Shown here: piece after piece, positions 31,105 through 38,989 of the stretch
How positions within the stretch are numbered: position 1 is the stretch's first letter
Layout of the letters: each line of letters opens with the position of its first letter
Assembly (NCBI RefSeq): GCF_023652955.1
Contig: NZ_JAKLOY010000004.1
Location: forward strand, 372,001 to 436,000
Source of the DNA: Geomonas sp. Red32
GTDB taxonomy: Bacteria > Desulfobacterota > Desulfuromonadia > Geobacterales > Geobacteraceae
Length of the DNA stretch: 64,000 nucleotides
Direction of reading: 5' to 3'
Notes under the pieces: model-generated
Told to the model about the DNA's origin: nothing
Databases searched by the model: none
What the model saw: the letters and a program-made list of their open reading frames with translations, nothing else
Translations under genes and position numbers: made by a program

Positions 31105-31578
31105 ATGAAAGGAACGATTCCGGAAGGATTTACCTCCCTCACGCCGACCCTGGTGTTCAAGGACACCAGGAAGGCCATCAACTTCTACAAGGAAGCGTTC
31201 GGCGCCAAGGAGTGCTACTGCATGCCCGGCCCCAACGGCCAGGGCGTGATGCACGCCGAAGTGATGATAGGCAACAGCATTGTGATGATGAACGACGAGT
31301 TTCCGCAGCAGCAGGTCAAAAGCGCGGAGAGCCTCGGGGTATCCCCGGTTAACTTCTATCTCTACGTCGACGACGTCGATGCGAGCTTTGCCCGCGCCCT
31401 GGCCGCCGGGGGCGAGCAGGAGATGGCAGTGCAGGACATGTTCTGGGGCGACCGCGCCGGATCCTTCAAAGACCCGTTCGGTTACAACTGGATGCTGGCC
31501 ACCCACGTGAAGAATCTTACCCCCGAGGAGATGGCCGACGCCGCTAGCAAGTTCTTCGAGAGCAACAAATGCCCCTAA
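31105..31578 (+). CDS. VOC/glyoxalase-superfamily protein (PhnB-like)
   Basis: 157 residues from the ATG at 31105, which has AAGGAG nine bases upstream. The fold is that of PhnB/YdcJ-like VOC proteins: TPTLVFKDTRKAINFYKEAFGAKE, GVMHAEVMIGNSIVMMND, VNFYLYVDDVDASFARALAAG, DMFWGDRAGSFKDPFGYNWMLATH. VOC proteins bind a metal or small ligand in a paired beta-alpha-beta-beta-beta fold; in this sub-group the function is usually unknown. The C-terminal tail contains LTPEEMADAASKFFE. It stands alone, with repeat-rich DNA on both sides. Confidence 0.88.
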   Translation: MKGTIPEGFTSLTPTLVFKDTRKAINFYKEAFGAKECYCMPGPNGQGVMHAEVMIGNSIVMMNDEFPQQQVKSAESLGVSPVNFYLYVDDVDASFARALAAGGEQEMAVQDMFWGDRAGSFKDPFGYNWMLATHVKNLTPEEMADAASKFFESNKCP

Positions 31579-31877
31579 CCGTAGAGCCTCTTCACTGTGA
31601 TGAAAAGCCCTCCCCCCTTCAGCCGGGAGGGCCTCGAAGGGCGGGTGAGGGTCCCCCCCTCACTCCGCCCCTCTTCGCTCCCCGCCCCTCTTCGCTCCCC
31701 CCCTCTCTTCGCTCCCCCCCTCTCTTCGCTCCGCCCCTCTCTTCACTCCGTCCCCCCCACCTCAAACGCCCTCTCGTTCCGGCCACTCCTTTTCCCGCTT
31801 TCACTCAACTCGCATCTTTCGAACATTGCACTATACTTACAAAACACCTTCAATTTGCAGTCATAAGGGAGATAGTC
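31579..31877. other. C-rich low-complexity spacer with tandem repeats and a hairpin
   Basis: An 8-bp perfect stem (GCCCTCCC / GGGAGGGC, 31607-31632) is followed at 31661-31755 by five tandem units of about 16-17 bases of the type CCCCTCTCTTCGCTCC. The plus strand is almost devoid of A in this part. The last 90 bases become A+T-richer and contain the presumed promoter of the next gene. The open frames that cross it are compositional and not called. Confidence 0.65.
31661..31755. repeat. Pyrimidine-rich tandem repeat, about 16-17 bp unit
   Basis: Five consecutive copies of CGCCCCTCTTCGCTCC with one- or two-base variants. One strand is nearly pure pyrimidine, so it could form triplex or cause polymerase slippage. 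Confidence 0.75.
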
Positions 31878-32441
31878 ATGTCAGAGGTCCGGTCCACTTC
31901 AGGCACAGCTGATCCTGCACAACTGGCAAAAACAATAGAAGGGCTTGATATCCCCCTCGAAAGAGACCTCTTCCTGAGGACCCTGATCAGGGAACTGGCG
32001 GGAACTCTGGAGGAGATCGTCGGCTATGAGGAAGCCGCCGGTTACATCAGCCTGGTAGGACAGCGGATAGGAGAATGGATCGACTCGCTGTACCGGGCGA
32101 AACTGAACGTCCCCTCCCTCTCCCGCCCCCAGGTCGCCCAGGTGCTCGTGGACCTGAAACGGAGGATCCAGGGGGATTTCTCGGTGGTCGAACAGGACGA
32201 CGACCGGATCCTCCTGAAAAGCGCCAGCTGTCCCTTCGCCGACAAGGTCGTCGGCCGCCCCTCCATGTGCATGATGACCTCCAACGTCTTCGGCGTGATC
32301 GCCGCCAACAACCTGGGATACGCCAAGGTGGCGCTCGAAGAGACCATCGCCGAGGGGAAAAATGGGTGCAGGGTCGCCGTCTACCTGCAGAGGTCTCCCG
32401 CCGCCCTGGCGGCCGCGGGCAGGGAATACTATGGGAGATGA
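31878..32441 (+). CDS. MetOD1-type (methanogen output domain 1) cytoplasmic protein
   Basis: 187 residues from the ATG at 31878 (AGGGAGAT just upstream); the frame continues far upstream only through low-complexity DNA. The C-terminal two thirds match the conserved pattern of methanogen output domain 1: YRAKLNVPSLSRPQVAQVLVDLKRRI near the middle, then KSASCPFADKVVGRPSMCMMTSNVFG, then YAKVALEETIAEGKNGCRVAVYL. The paired Cys residues (CPF, C-M-M, G-C-x-V) are typical and may bind a metal or cofactor. The domain is usually fused to PAS or other sensor modules as an output or sensing element; here it is free-standing and its gene overlaps the following hybrid kinase by 11 bases, implying one functional unit. 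Confidence 0.8.
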   Translation: MSEVRSTSGTADPAQLAKTIEGLDIPLERDLFLRTLIRELAGTLEEIVGYEEAAGYISLVGQRIGEWIDSLYRAKLNVPSLSRPQVAQVLVDLKRRIQGDFSVVEQDDDRILLKSASCPFADKVVGRPSMCMMTSNVFGVIAANNLGYAKVALEETIAEGKNGCRVAVYLQRSPAALAAAGREYYGR

Positions 32442-34869
32442 CCACCCCGCTTCCGGCCTCGCCGAGCTCTTTGCCGAGCTCTGCGACCCGTGGGACCAGG
32501 CCTGTTTCCTGGTCACCTCTCAGGGGGAGGTGGTGGCCGTCAACCAGGCCGGCCTCCGGATTCTCGGCGCCGCGCCGGGCGCGGTGACCGGAGAGGAGCT
32601 CCCCGCCCTGGTCGCCAATCCGCCGGAGAACGTCCGCCGCTACCTCCTGAGTTGTGCCGGGAGCCGTAACCAGCTCCCCGGCGTCCTCACCTGCCAGGGA
32701 AACGACGGCAAGGAGATCAGGTACCGCGTGGCCGGCTTCCGGGTCGACACCTCGCTCACCTCCACCCCGCTCATCTTCCTTCGCTGTACCCTCACCGAGG
32801 GGGTGGTGGACCGCTTCACCGCCCTCAACCGCCAGCTCGATAAGCAGCACCTCATCCAGCACCAGCTCTCCGAGGAGCGCGACCAGCTCCAGGTCGAAAT
32901 CGCGGAACGGAAGCGGATCGAAGAGCGGCTGCGCACCACCAGCAACACGCTCAACATGATCGTCGAGAACCTCCCCGACATGATCTTTTTGAAAGACGCC
33001 AAAGAGCTCCGCTACGTCCGCTTCAACCACGCGGGCGAGGCGCTGCTCGGGGTCTCGCGGGAGGAGATGCTGGGAAAAAACGACGCCGATCTCTTTCCCG
33101 CCTGCCAGGCGGAATTCTTCACCCGCAAAGACCACGAGGTGCTCGAGAAAAAGGATGTCCTGGACATCCCGGAGGAGCCGATCCTGGCCGGCGGCGGCAA
33201 GACGGTGATCCTGCACACCAAGAAGGTGCCGATCCTCGACGAGGCGGGAGAGCCGGTCTACCTCCTCGGCATCTCCGAGGACATCACCGAGCGCAGGAAG
33301 GCCGAAGAAGCGCTACGGGCGAGCGAGGAAAAATACCGCACGGTGGCCGATTTCACCTACGACTGGGAGTACTGGATCGGACCGGACAAAAGCTTCGTCT
33401 ACTGCTCCCCCGCCTGCGAACGGATCACCGGCTACCCCGCCGCCGACTTCCTCGCCGAACCTTCCCTTCTGGAGAGGATCATCCATCCCGAGGACCGGGA
33501 GCAGCTGAGCCACGAGCATTTCAACGAGGCGGAGATGTCGGCCGCCGAGGTGGGGGAGTGCGAGTTCCGCATCATCGACCGCTCCGGTGCCGTCCGCTGG
33601 ATCTCCCACGTCTGCCGCCGGGTGTACGGCGCCAACGGGGCCTGGCTCGGGCGTAGGGGGGCCAACCGCGACATCACCGACCGCAAGACCGGCGAGGAGG
33701 AGCGGATCGCCCTGGAGAGGCAGCTCCTCCATGCCCAAAAGCTCGAGTCGCTCGGTATCCTGGCGGGGGGGATCGCCCACGACTTCAATAACATCCTGAT
33801 GGCCATCCTGGGGAATGCCGAGCTGGCCTTGCTCAAGATCCCCCCGGGTGCGCCCTGCCTGGAGCACCTCCACCAGATCGGCGAAGCCGCCACCCGGGCC
33901 GCCGACCTGGCGAAGCAGATGCTCGCCTATTCCGGCCGGGGAAAATTCTACGTCGAGCCCCTCGACCTCAACCGGATCCTGACCGAGATGCTCCACATGC
34001 TGGAGGTGGCCATCTCCAAGAAGGCGGTCCTCCGCCTGAATCTTGCCGACTCTTCCCCCATCGTGGTGGCCGACGCCACCCAGATCCGCCAGATCGTCAT
34101 GAACCTGGCGATCAACGCCTCCGAGGCGATCGGCGAGCGAAGCGGCACCATCACGGTCACCACCGGTCACCTGCAGTGCGAGGCCGCCTACCTCAAGGAC
34201 GCCTCGGGAGAAGGGGACCTCCCTGCCGGCTGCTACGCCTTCATTGAGGTCTCCGATACCGGCTGCGGCATGGACCGGGAGACCGTCTCCCGGATCTTCG
34301 ACCCGTTCTTTTCCACCAAGTTCACCGGGCGGGGACTCGGCCTCTCCGCCGTGCTCGGGATCGTGCGGGGGCACCGGGGGTGCATCAAGGTCTACAGCGA
34401 ACGGGGAATGGGGACCACCTTCAAGATTCTCCTTCCCGCCTCTCAAAACGCCCCCGCGGCGGCCATCCCGGGCGGCCGGGACGACGGCTGGCAGGGATCG
34501 GGAGTAGCGCTCCTCGTGGACGACGAGGAAGCGGTCCGCAAGATCGGCAGCGACATGCTGAAAGAGCTCGGCTTCACCCCCGTTACCGCCAGCGACGGCA
34601 GGGAGGCGGTCGAGATCTACCGCAACCACCCCGAGATCGCCGTGGTCATCCTCGATCTGACCATGCCCCACCTGGACGGCAAGGGGTGTTTCCAGCAACT
34701 GCGGCAGATCGATCCCGAGGCCCGGGTGATCGTTTCGAGCGGCTTCAACGAGCAGGAAACCCTGGCCATCTTCGCCGGCCGAGGAGTGGCCGGTTTCATC
34801 CAGAAGCCGTACCGGCTGAGCGCCCTCAGGGAGGTACTCATGAAGGTGTCCCCCCCGCTCTCGCGCTAG
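32431..34869 (+). CDS. Cytoplasmic PAS hybrid histidine kinase coupled to MetOD1 protein
   Basis: 812 residues, no membrane segment. Three PAS domains (about 15-140, 170-290, 300-425), HisKA (His450 in [17 protein letters not shown]), HATPase (NLAINASEAIG, DTGCGM, FDPFFSTKFTGRG) and a receiver (Asp742 in LDLTMPHLDG, QKPY). The start ATGGGAGATGACC overlaps the last 11 bases of the MetOD1 gene, so translation is coupled. By context the MetOD1 protein senses a ligand or redox state and modulates this soluble kinase. There is no DNA-binding output on the receiver; a downstream partner must be encoded elsewhere. Kinase core and receiver are very like those of the kinases at 3 and 10825, so these are paralogs. 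Confidence 0.93.
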   Translation: MGDDHPASGLAELFAELCDPWDQACFLVTSQGEVVAVNQAGLRILGAAPGAVTGEELPALVANPPENVRRYLLSCAGSRNQLPGVLTCQGNDGKEIRYRVAGFRVDTSLTSTPLIFLRCTLTEGVVDRFTALNRQLDKQHLIQHQLSEERDQLQVEIAERKRIEERLRTTSNTLNMIVENLPDMIFLKDAKELRYVRFNHAGEALLGVSREEMLGKNDADLFPACQAEFFTRKDHEVLEKKDVLDIPEEPILAGGGKTVILHTKKVPILDEAGEPVYLLGISEDITERRKAEEALRASEEKYRTVADFTYDWEYWIGPDKSFVYCSPACERITGYPAADFLAEPSLLERIIHPEDREQLSHEHFNEAEMSAAEVGECEFRIIDRSGAVRWISHVCRRVYGANGAWLGRRGANRDITDRKTGEEERIALERQLLHAQKLESLGILAGGIAHDFNNILMAILGNAELALLKIPPGAPCLEHLHQIGEAATRAADLAKQMLAYSGRGKFYVEPLDLNRILTEMLHMLEVAISKKAVLRLNLADSSPIVVADATQIRQIVMNLAINASEAIGERSGTITVTTGHLQCEAAYLKDASGEGDLPAGCYAFIEVSDTGCGMDRETVSRIFDPFFSTKFTGRGLGLSAVLGIVRGHRGCIKVYSERGMGTTFKILLPASQNAPAAAIPGGRDDGWQGSGVALLVDDEEAVRKIGSDMLKELGFTPVTASDGREAVEIYRNHPEIAVVILDLTMPHLDGKGCFQQLRQIDPEARVIVSSGFNEQETLAIFAGRGVAGFIQKPYRLSALREVLMKVSPPLSR

Positions 34870-34940
34870 CCAGGCCGCAGCTTCCCGCCAAGATCCCCCT
34901 TAACATCGCGCATCCATTCATGTTCCAATTGGAATAGCAC

Positions 34941-35138
34941 GTGAACGGGCAAGGCTGCTGCCAGCGGGAGGCGGCCGGGGACCTTTTGGCCGACGACTTC
35001 TGGCGGCGGGTCGAGCTATTCCGGGCCCGCGCCAACGTCAGCATTGCCGCCTTCGTCGTGAAGATGCAGCTCGGAAACTCTCCCGAGCTCTGGCGGGTGC
35101 TGGTAGAGTCGGAGCGGGCCCTGACCTACCTCGTGTAA
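34941..35138 (+). CDS. Small hypothetical protein, doubtful
   Basis: A 65-codon frame with a GTG start, 71 bases after the hybrid kinase. The later part (DDFWRRVELFRARANVSIAAFVV) could form an amphipathic helix pair, and base composition is coding-like, but no family is recognised, there is no strong ribosome binding site, and it could be the remnant of a longer gene. Kept only as a candidate. Confidence 0.3.
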   Translation: MNGQGCCQREAAGDLLADDFWRRVELFRARANVSIAAFVVKMQLGNSPELWRVLVESERALTYLV

Positions 35139-35147
35139 CGAAAAAGC

Positions 35148-35250
35148 CTCCCCCCCCCCTCGCCCGTTTCCTCAAGGGAGGGAGGCAGGCTTCGGCACTC
35201 CGTGGATACCTCCCCCACCCCCTCGCCCCCTCCCTCAAGGGGAGGGGGGA
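35148..35250. repeat. GC-rich palindromic repeats
   Basis: Two more members of the C-run/G-run palindrome family seen at 30764-30983: one at about 35146-35187 and one at 35213-35250 (CCCCCTCCCTCAAGGGGAGG). Non-coding. Confidence 0.7.
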
Positions 35251-35271
35251 AGACTGCCTCCTGGCCTGAGG

Positions 35272-35305
35272 TGAAAAAAAAGGCCCCGCGGGTAGCCGCG
35301 GGGCC
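35272..35305 (-). terminator. Rho-independent terminator of the rubrerythrin gene
   Basis: On the minus strand a perfect 10-bp stem (GGCCCCGCGG / CCGCGGGGCC, loop of four) is followed by eight or more T. It lies 50 bases after the rubrerythrin stop codon. Confidence 0.92.
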
Positions 35306-35354
35306 TGAACATCGTCCCTCCCCTTCAAGGGGAGGGACAGGGTGAGGAGGGGAT

Positions 35355-35897
35355 TTAGAAGTACCTCTTCAGCAGCCCGGCGAACACCTGGCCGTGACGG
35401 GCCTCGTCCTTGCACATCTCGTGGACGGTATCGTGAACGGCGTCGTAGTTCAACTGCTTCGCCTTGGTGGCAAGATCCTTCTTACCCTGGCAGGCGCCGT
35501 TCTCGGCTTCCACCCTCATCTTGAGGTTGGTCTTCGTGTCGGCGGTCACCACCTCGCCCAGAAGCTCGGCGAACTTGGCGGCGTGCTCGGCCTCCTCGAA
35601 GGCGATCCGCTTGTAGGCTTCGGCCACTTCGGGGAACCCTTCGCGGTCGGCCTGGCGGCTCATGGCGAGGTACATCCCGACCTCGGTGCATTCGCCCAGG
35701 AAGTTCCTCTTGAGCCCTTCGACGATCTCGGCGTCGATCCCCTTCGCCACGCCGATCTTGTGCTCGTCGGCCCAGGAAAGGGTCCCGGCGCCCTGCTCAA
35801 CGAACTTATCGGCTTTCGCCTTGCAAAGCGGGCATTCGGCCGGCGGCACGTCCCCCTCGTGAACATAACCGCAAACGGTGCAGACAAATTTCTTCAT
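35355..35897 (-). CDS. Rubrerythrin with N-terminal rubredoxin domain (reverse type)
   Basis: 180 residues. Unlike classical rubrerythrin the rubredoxin-like Fe(Cys)4 site is at the N-terminus ([20 protein letters not shown]), followed by the four-helix ferritin-like diiron domain with its Glu and ExxH ligands ([38 protein letters not shown]). It acts as a cytoplasmic NAD(P)H- or rubredoxin-linked peroxide reductase in anaerobes, protecting from H2O2 and O2. The ATG has AGGAGG at ideal distance. A strong terminator follows, so it is a single-gene transcript. A short inverted repeat overlaps its 5' leader. Confidence 0.95.
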   Translation of the reverse strand: MKKFVCTVCGYVHEGDVPPAECPLCKAKADKFVEQGAGTLSWADEHKIGVAKGIDAEIVEGLKRNFLGECTEVGMYLAMSRQADREGFPEVAEAYKRIAFEEAEHAAKFAELLGEVVTADTKTNLKMRVEAENGACQGKKDLATKAKQLNYDAVHDTVHEMCKDEARHGQVFAGLLKRYF

Positions 35898-35909
35898 GTA
35901 CTCTTTCCT

Positions 35910-35931
35910 CCTATTGAAGTTTCGGAATAGG
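35910..35931. promoter_or_regulatory. Inverted repeat in the rubrerythrin leader, possible operator
   Basis: CCTATT and AATAGG are separated by ten bases; the left part coincides with the ribosome binding site of rubrerythrin. It could be a repressor site or a hairpin that hides the binding site. It is short and could be chance. Confidence 0.3.
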
Positions 35932-36036
35932 TCCTTAGACCTTTGCTGCCACGGAAACTGACGCCGCCTCCCCTCGTGGCCGGAGAGGAAACGGATCGCC
36001 CGCCTGATGACAGATCGTCACCGGCAGGTCAATTCT

Positions 36037-38682
36037 TTAACACACCGCGCCGCCCGACTGCAACTGTCCCTTTTCCGAAGCTGCCGCGGCCACCCCCTCG
36101 CCCATCTGCAGCGACGGCGACGGAACCCCGACGTAGAAGCCTTGGGCGTAGTCGATCCCCACGCTCTTGACGGCGGCGAGGATCTCCTCGGTCTCGATGT
36201 ACTCGGCGATGGTGCTGATGTTGAACTCCTTGGCCAGGATGGCAAGCGTCTTCACGAACGCCATGTCCTTGTAGTCGTTGAGCATGTTCCTGACGAAGAC
36301 CCCCTCGATCTTCACGTAGTCGATGGGGAACTGGCGGATGTACTGGAACGAGGAGAAGCCGGAGCCGAAGTCGTCGATGGCGAACTTGAATCCCTGGCTC
36401 TTCAGGTCCCGGACGAACTTCTCGAGCAGGGTCAGGTTCCGCACCGTCTCCCGCTCGGTCAGCTCGAACACCACCCGGCTGCGGGCGATTCCGTAGCGGT
36501 CGGCCAGCCCGGTGATGTTGGGGAGGAACTCCTGGAGGATCATCGACTTGGGCGAGAGGTTCACGAAGAGGTTCCCCTGGTACCCTTCCTCGGTGGCCTT
36601 GGCGAAGGCCTTGTCGATCAGGATGGCGTCCATCCTCCCGACGATGCCGAGACTTTCCGCCGCCTCGATGAATTCGCTCGCCGGGATGATCTCGCCGTCC
36701 ATCTCGATCCGGCAGAGCACCTCGCAGCACTCCGGCAGCCCCTCGCTGAAGGGGGCGATGGGCTGGAAGTAGGGAATGACCTTCCGCTCGTCGACCGCCT
36801 CGCGCACGAGCCGGGCCTTTTCTCCCACCAGGCGGAACACCTCGACCACGTCCTCCTCGGTCGGCACGCTCACCCGGTTCTTGCCGTCCCCCTTGGCCTT
36901 GTAGGTCATGTTGTCGGCGAACAGGAAGAGGTCCCGTTCGTTGGTGGCGTGGAGCGGGAAGACCGCGAGGCCGATGGAGGCGGTCGCCTTGGCCTTGGAA
37001 TCGTCCGGGGTGGTGACGAAGAGCTCCTCGGTGATCTCCCGGATCCTGCCGGCCACCATGACCGCCTGCTCCTCCCCCGCCTCCGGCAGGATGATGACGA
37101 ACTCGTCGCCGCCGTAGCGGGCGAAGATGTCCCCCTTGCGGAGGGTCTCCTGCACCTGCGTGGCGAAGGTCGCGAGGTAACGGTCGCCGGTGGCGTGCCC
37201 CCAGCTGTCGTTGATGTTCTTGAAGTTGTCCAGGTCGATCACCAGCAGGGCGAAGCGGTAGGCGTGGCGGTCGGCGCGCCCGATCTCGTAGGTGATGAGC
37301 TCCCAGAAGACCCGCTGGTTGAAGAGGTTGGTGAGGGGATCGCGGGTGGCGTAGTACTCCAGGTCCTTCGTGTACTTGTGGATCGCCTTGATGGAGCCGA
37401 TCACGTTCAAAAGCGTTGTCAGGATGCTGTCGATGACCAGCGAACGGGTGGTGTTCCAGGCGGACTCCGACTGTACCCCGATCCCCACCACCCCGCCGAT
37501 CTGCGGGGAGTCGAGGATCAGCGACTTGGTCTGCAGATCCATCTCGGTTTCGTTCAACGAGATGGTGGAAGCCTTGGCGGCGGCGACGTTGTGGGTGACG
37601 TGCAGGGTGGGGCTCATGGCCAGCCGGGCGTTCTCCGTCCGTACCTTTCTAAGGACCGCCTCCTCCACCTGCTGCCTCGTCTCCTCGCTTGGGTTGCTGC
37701 GCCAGAAGATCTCGATGTCGTAGAGCTCCTCCCCTACCTGGAAGATGCAGAAGAGCATGTAGGCCTCGACCACCTGGTTGATCTCCAAAAGCAGGGAGCC
37801 TACGTGCTCCTTCCAGTCCCGGATGACCTCCGAGGTGATGATGAACTTCTCCAGCATCTGGATTTCCAGCTCCATGATCTCCTTGTCCACCGAGACCGCC
37901 CGGATCTTGCCGACCAGCTCGGAGACCTCGGTGAACACCCGGTCGAGCTCGGTAAAGCCGGGGGCGACGTTGAATTCGAGGCGGGTGAGGTCGCGGATGC
38001 TGTTGACCTGGGAGACCTTGTCCCCGAGCTCGTTGAGCGAGCGGGCGACCCGGGCGTTGACGGCGCGGGAGATGAAGATCGCCATCAGGATCGGGATGGG
38101 CGAGAGGAAAAAGAAGAGCGGGAGGAGCTTCTTGCGGGCGTCGCGGGTGATCGGCTCGAGGTCCTGCCGCACCCTGAGCGCGCCGAGGATGCTTCCCACC
38201 CGGGCGTTGGCGTGGCAGCCGAGGCAGCTTTCCCCCGCCACCAGCGGGTAGACGCTCTTCACCTCCTGCCCCTCCTTTCTCTCGAGGGGGACCCCGGAGC
38301 GAAGGACGTAGGCCACGTCGGAGTCGGCGGGAAGATCGACCTTGCCGTAGAGCTGCTCGACCACCTCGGTGCGATACAGCTGCACCGATTTTTTCCCCAC
38401 CGTTTCCTTGCCGCTTGGCTCGTTATAGAGGCTCAAAAGCTCGTCGCGCGAAAACCCCTTCCCCATCAGAAACGGTATGGCGCGGTAGAACTGCTGCGCT
38501 TCCTGGTAGGCGAGCCTCCCGGCATTCTGCTGGAGGGCGTCCAGGCAGACCAGACCGGTGAGGCCGAGGACCACGGCGAAGCTCACGAAGGATACCAGGA
38601 GGGATGCGGTCAGGATGAAAGTCCGCAGGGAGAGGCGAAGCCCCGGCGGGGTCTCTAGGGAAGAGGCGGCATTTTGCGACAT
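36037..38682 (-). CDS. Membrane GGDEF-EAL protein with periplasmic c-type heme domain
   Basis: 881 residues. Helix (about 20-45), periplasmic DUF3365/Tll0287-like domain (about 50-185) with CLGCH at 153-157, helix (about 188-210), HAMP-like and helical linker with an unassigned region (about 215-430), GGDEF domain with intact YGGDEF and RxxD inhibitory site (RKGD), and an EAL domain whose signature reads EVL instead of EAL; the other metal and catalytic positions (FVNLSPKS, ELTERET, DDFGSGFSS, KIEGVF, AEYIET) are kept. It probably adjusts c-di-GMP in response to redox state or gas binding at the heme. Monocistronic, facing away from the chemoreceptor at 38990. It shares its sensor type with the hybrid kinase at 7896. 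Confidence 0.92.
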   Translation of the reverse strand: MSQNAASSLETPPGLRLSLRTFILTASLLVSFVSFAVVLGLTGLVCLDALQQNAGRLAYQEAQQFYRAIPFLMGKGFSRDELLSLYNEPSGKETVGKKSVQLYRTEVVEQLYGKVDLPADSDVAYVLRSGVPLERKEGQEVKSVYPLVAGESCLGCHANARVGSILGALRVRQDLEPITRDARKKLLPLFFFLSPIPILMAIFISRAVNARVARSLNELGDKVSQVNSIRDLTRLEFNVAPGFTELDRVFTEVSELVGKIRAVSVDKEIMELEIQMLEKFIITSEVIRDWKEHVGSLLLEINQVVEAYMLFCIFQVGEELYDIEIFWRSNPSEETRQQVEEAVLRKVRTENARLAMSPTLHVTHNVAAAKASTISLNETEMDLQTKSLILDSPQIGGVVGIGVQSESAWNTTRSLVIDSILTTLLNVIGSIKAIHKYTKDLEYYATRDPLTNLFNQRVFWELITYEIGRADRHAYRFALLVIDLDNFKNINDSWGHATGDRYLATFATQVQETLRKGDIFARYGGDEFVIILPEAGEEQAVMVAGRIREITEELFVTTPDDSKAKATASIGLAVFPLHATNERDLFLFADNMTYKAKGDGKNRVSVPTEEDVVEVFRLVGEKARLVREAVDERKVIPYFQPIAPFSEGLPECCEVLCRIEMDGEIIPASEFIEAAESLGIVGRMDAILIDKAFAKATEEGYQGNLFVNLSPKSMILQEFLPNITGLADRYGIARSRVVFELTERETVRNLTLLEKFVRDLKSQGFKFAIDDFGSGFSSFQYIRQFPIDYVKIEGVFVRNMLNDYKDMAFVKTLAILAKEFNISTIAEYIETEEILAAVKSVGIDYAQGFYVGVPSPSLQMGEGVAAAASEKGQLQSGGAVC

Positions 38683-38989
38683 TGATTTTCTCCAGACGGT
38701 TCGCCGACCAGGGAGGGGAAGGGGTCAGGCGGGGCAAACAAGACCAAAAAGGTCTTTTTAAAACTTGCTGCCTTATAGCACTTACCCGCGCCTTTTGCAA
38801 CGTTTATCACTGAATTAAATGGGCCTAATTCTCCAGGCCGGTACTCTTAGTAAAGTATTGGCACTATTTGCCGATACATAAGAGACAAGAAGCCCTGTTT
38901 ATTCCTCGCGAACGAGGCACACCTGCTCCTGTACCTCCCGCACGTGTGAGAAAGCAGCAACAACGAACACAGTGAAGGTGGAGACCGCC
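38683..38989. other. Divergent intergenic region
   Basis: About 300 bases between the heme GGDEF-EAL gene and the chemoreceptor, A+T-rich in 38755-38890. A short inverted repeat GGCA-N5-TGCC lies near 38860; it looks like a sigma54 site at first glance but the GG-to-GC spacing is two bases short. No gene recognised. Confidence 0.45.

Noticed and set aside
31569-31877. N-terminal extension of the MetOD1 protein
   Set aside because: The upstream part is Pro/Ser/Arg low complexity from a tandem DNA repeat; the ATG at 31878 has a ribosome binding site and begins the conserved protein.
36007-38658. Plus-strand open frame of 883 codons opposite the GGDEF-EAL gene
   Set aside because: Antisense shadow of a gene with clear GGDEF, EAL and heme motifs; no domain of its own.
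38850-38875. Sigma54 promoter before the Cache chemoreceptor (TGGCACTATTTGCC)
   Set aside because: The distance between GG and GC is 10 instead of 12 bases, which sigma54 does not tolerate; the sequence is better seen as a short inverted repeat.
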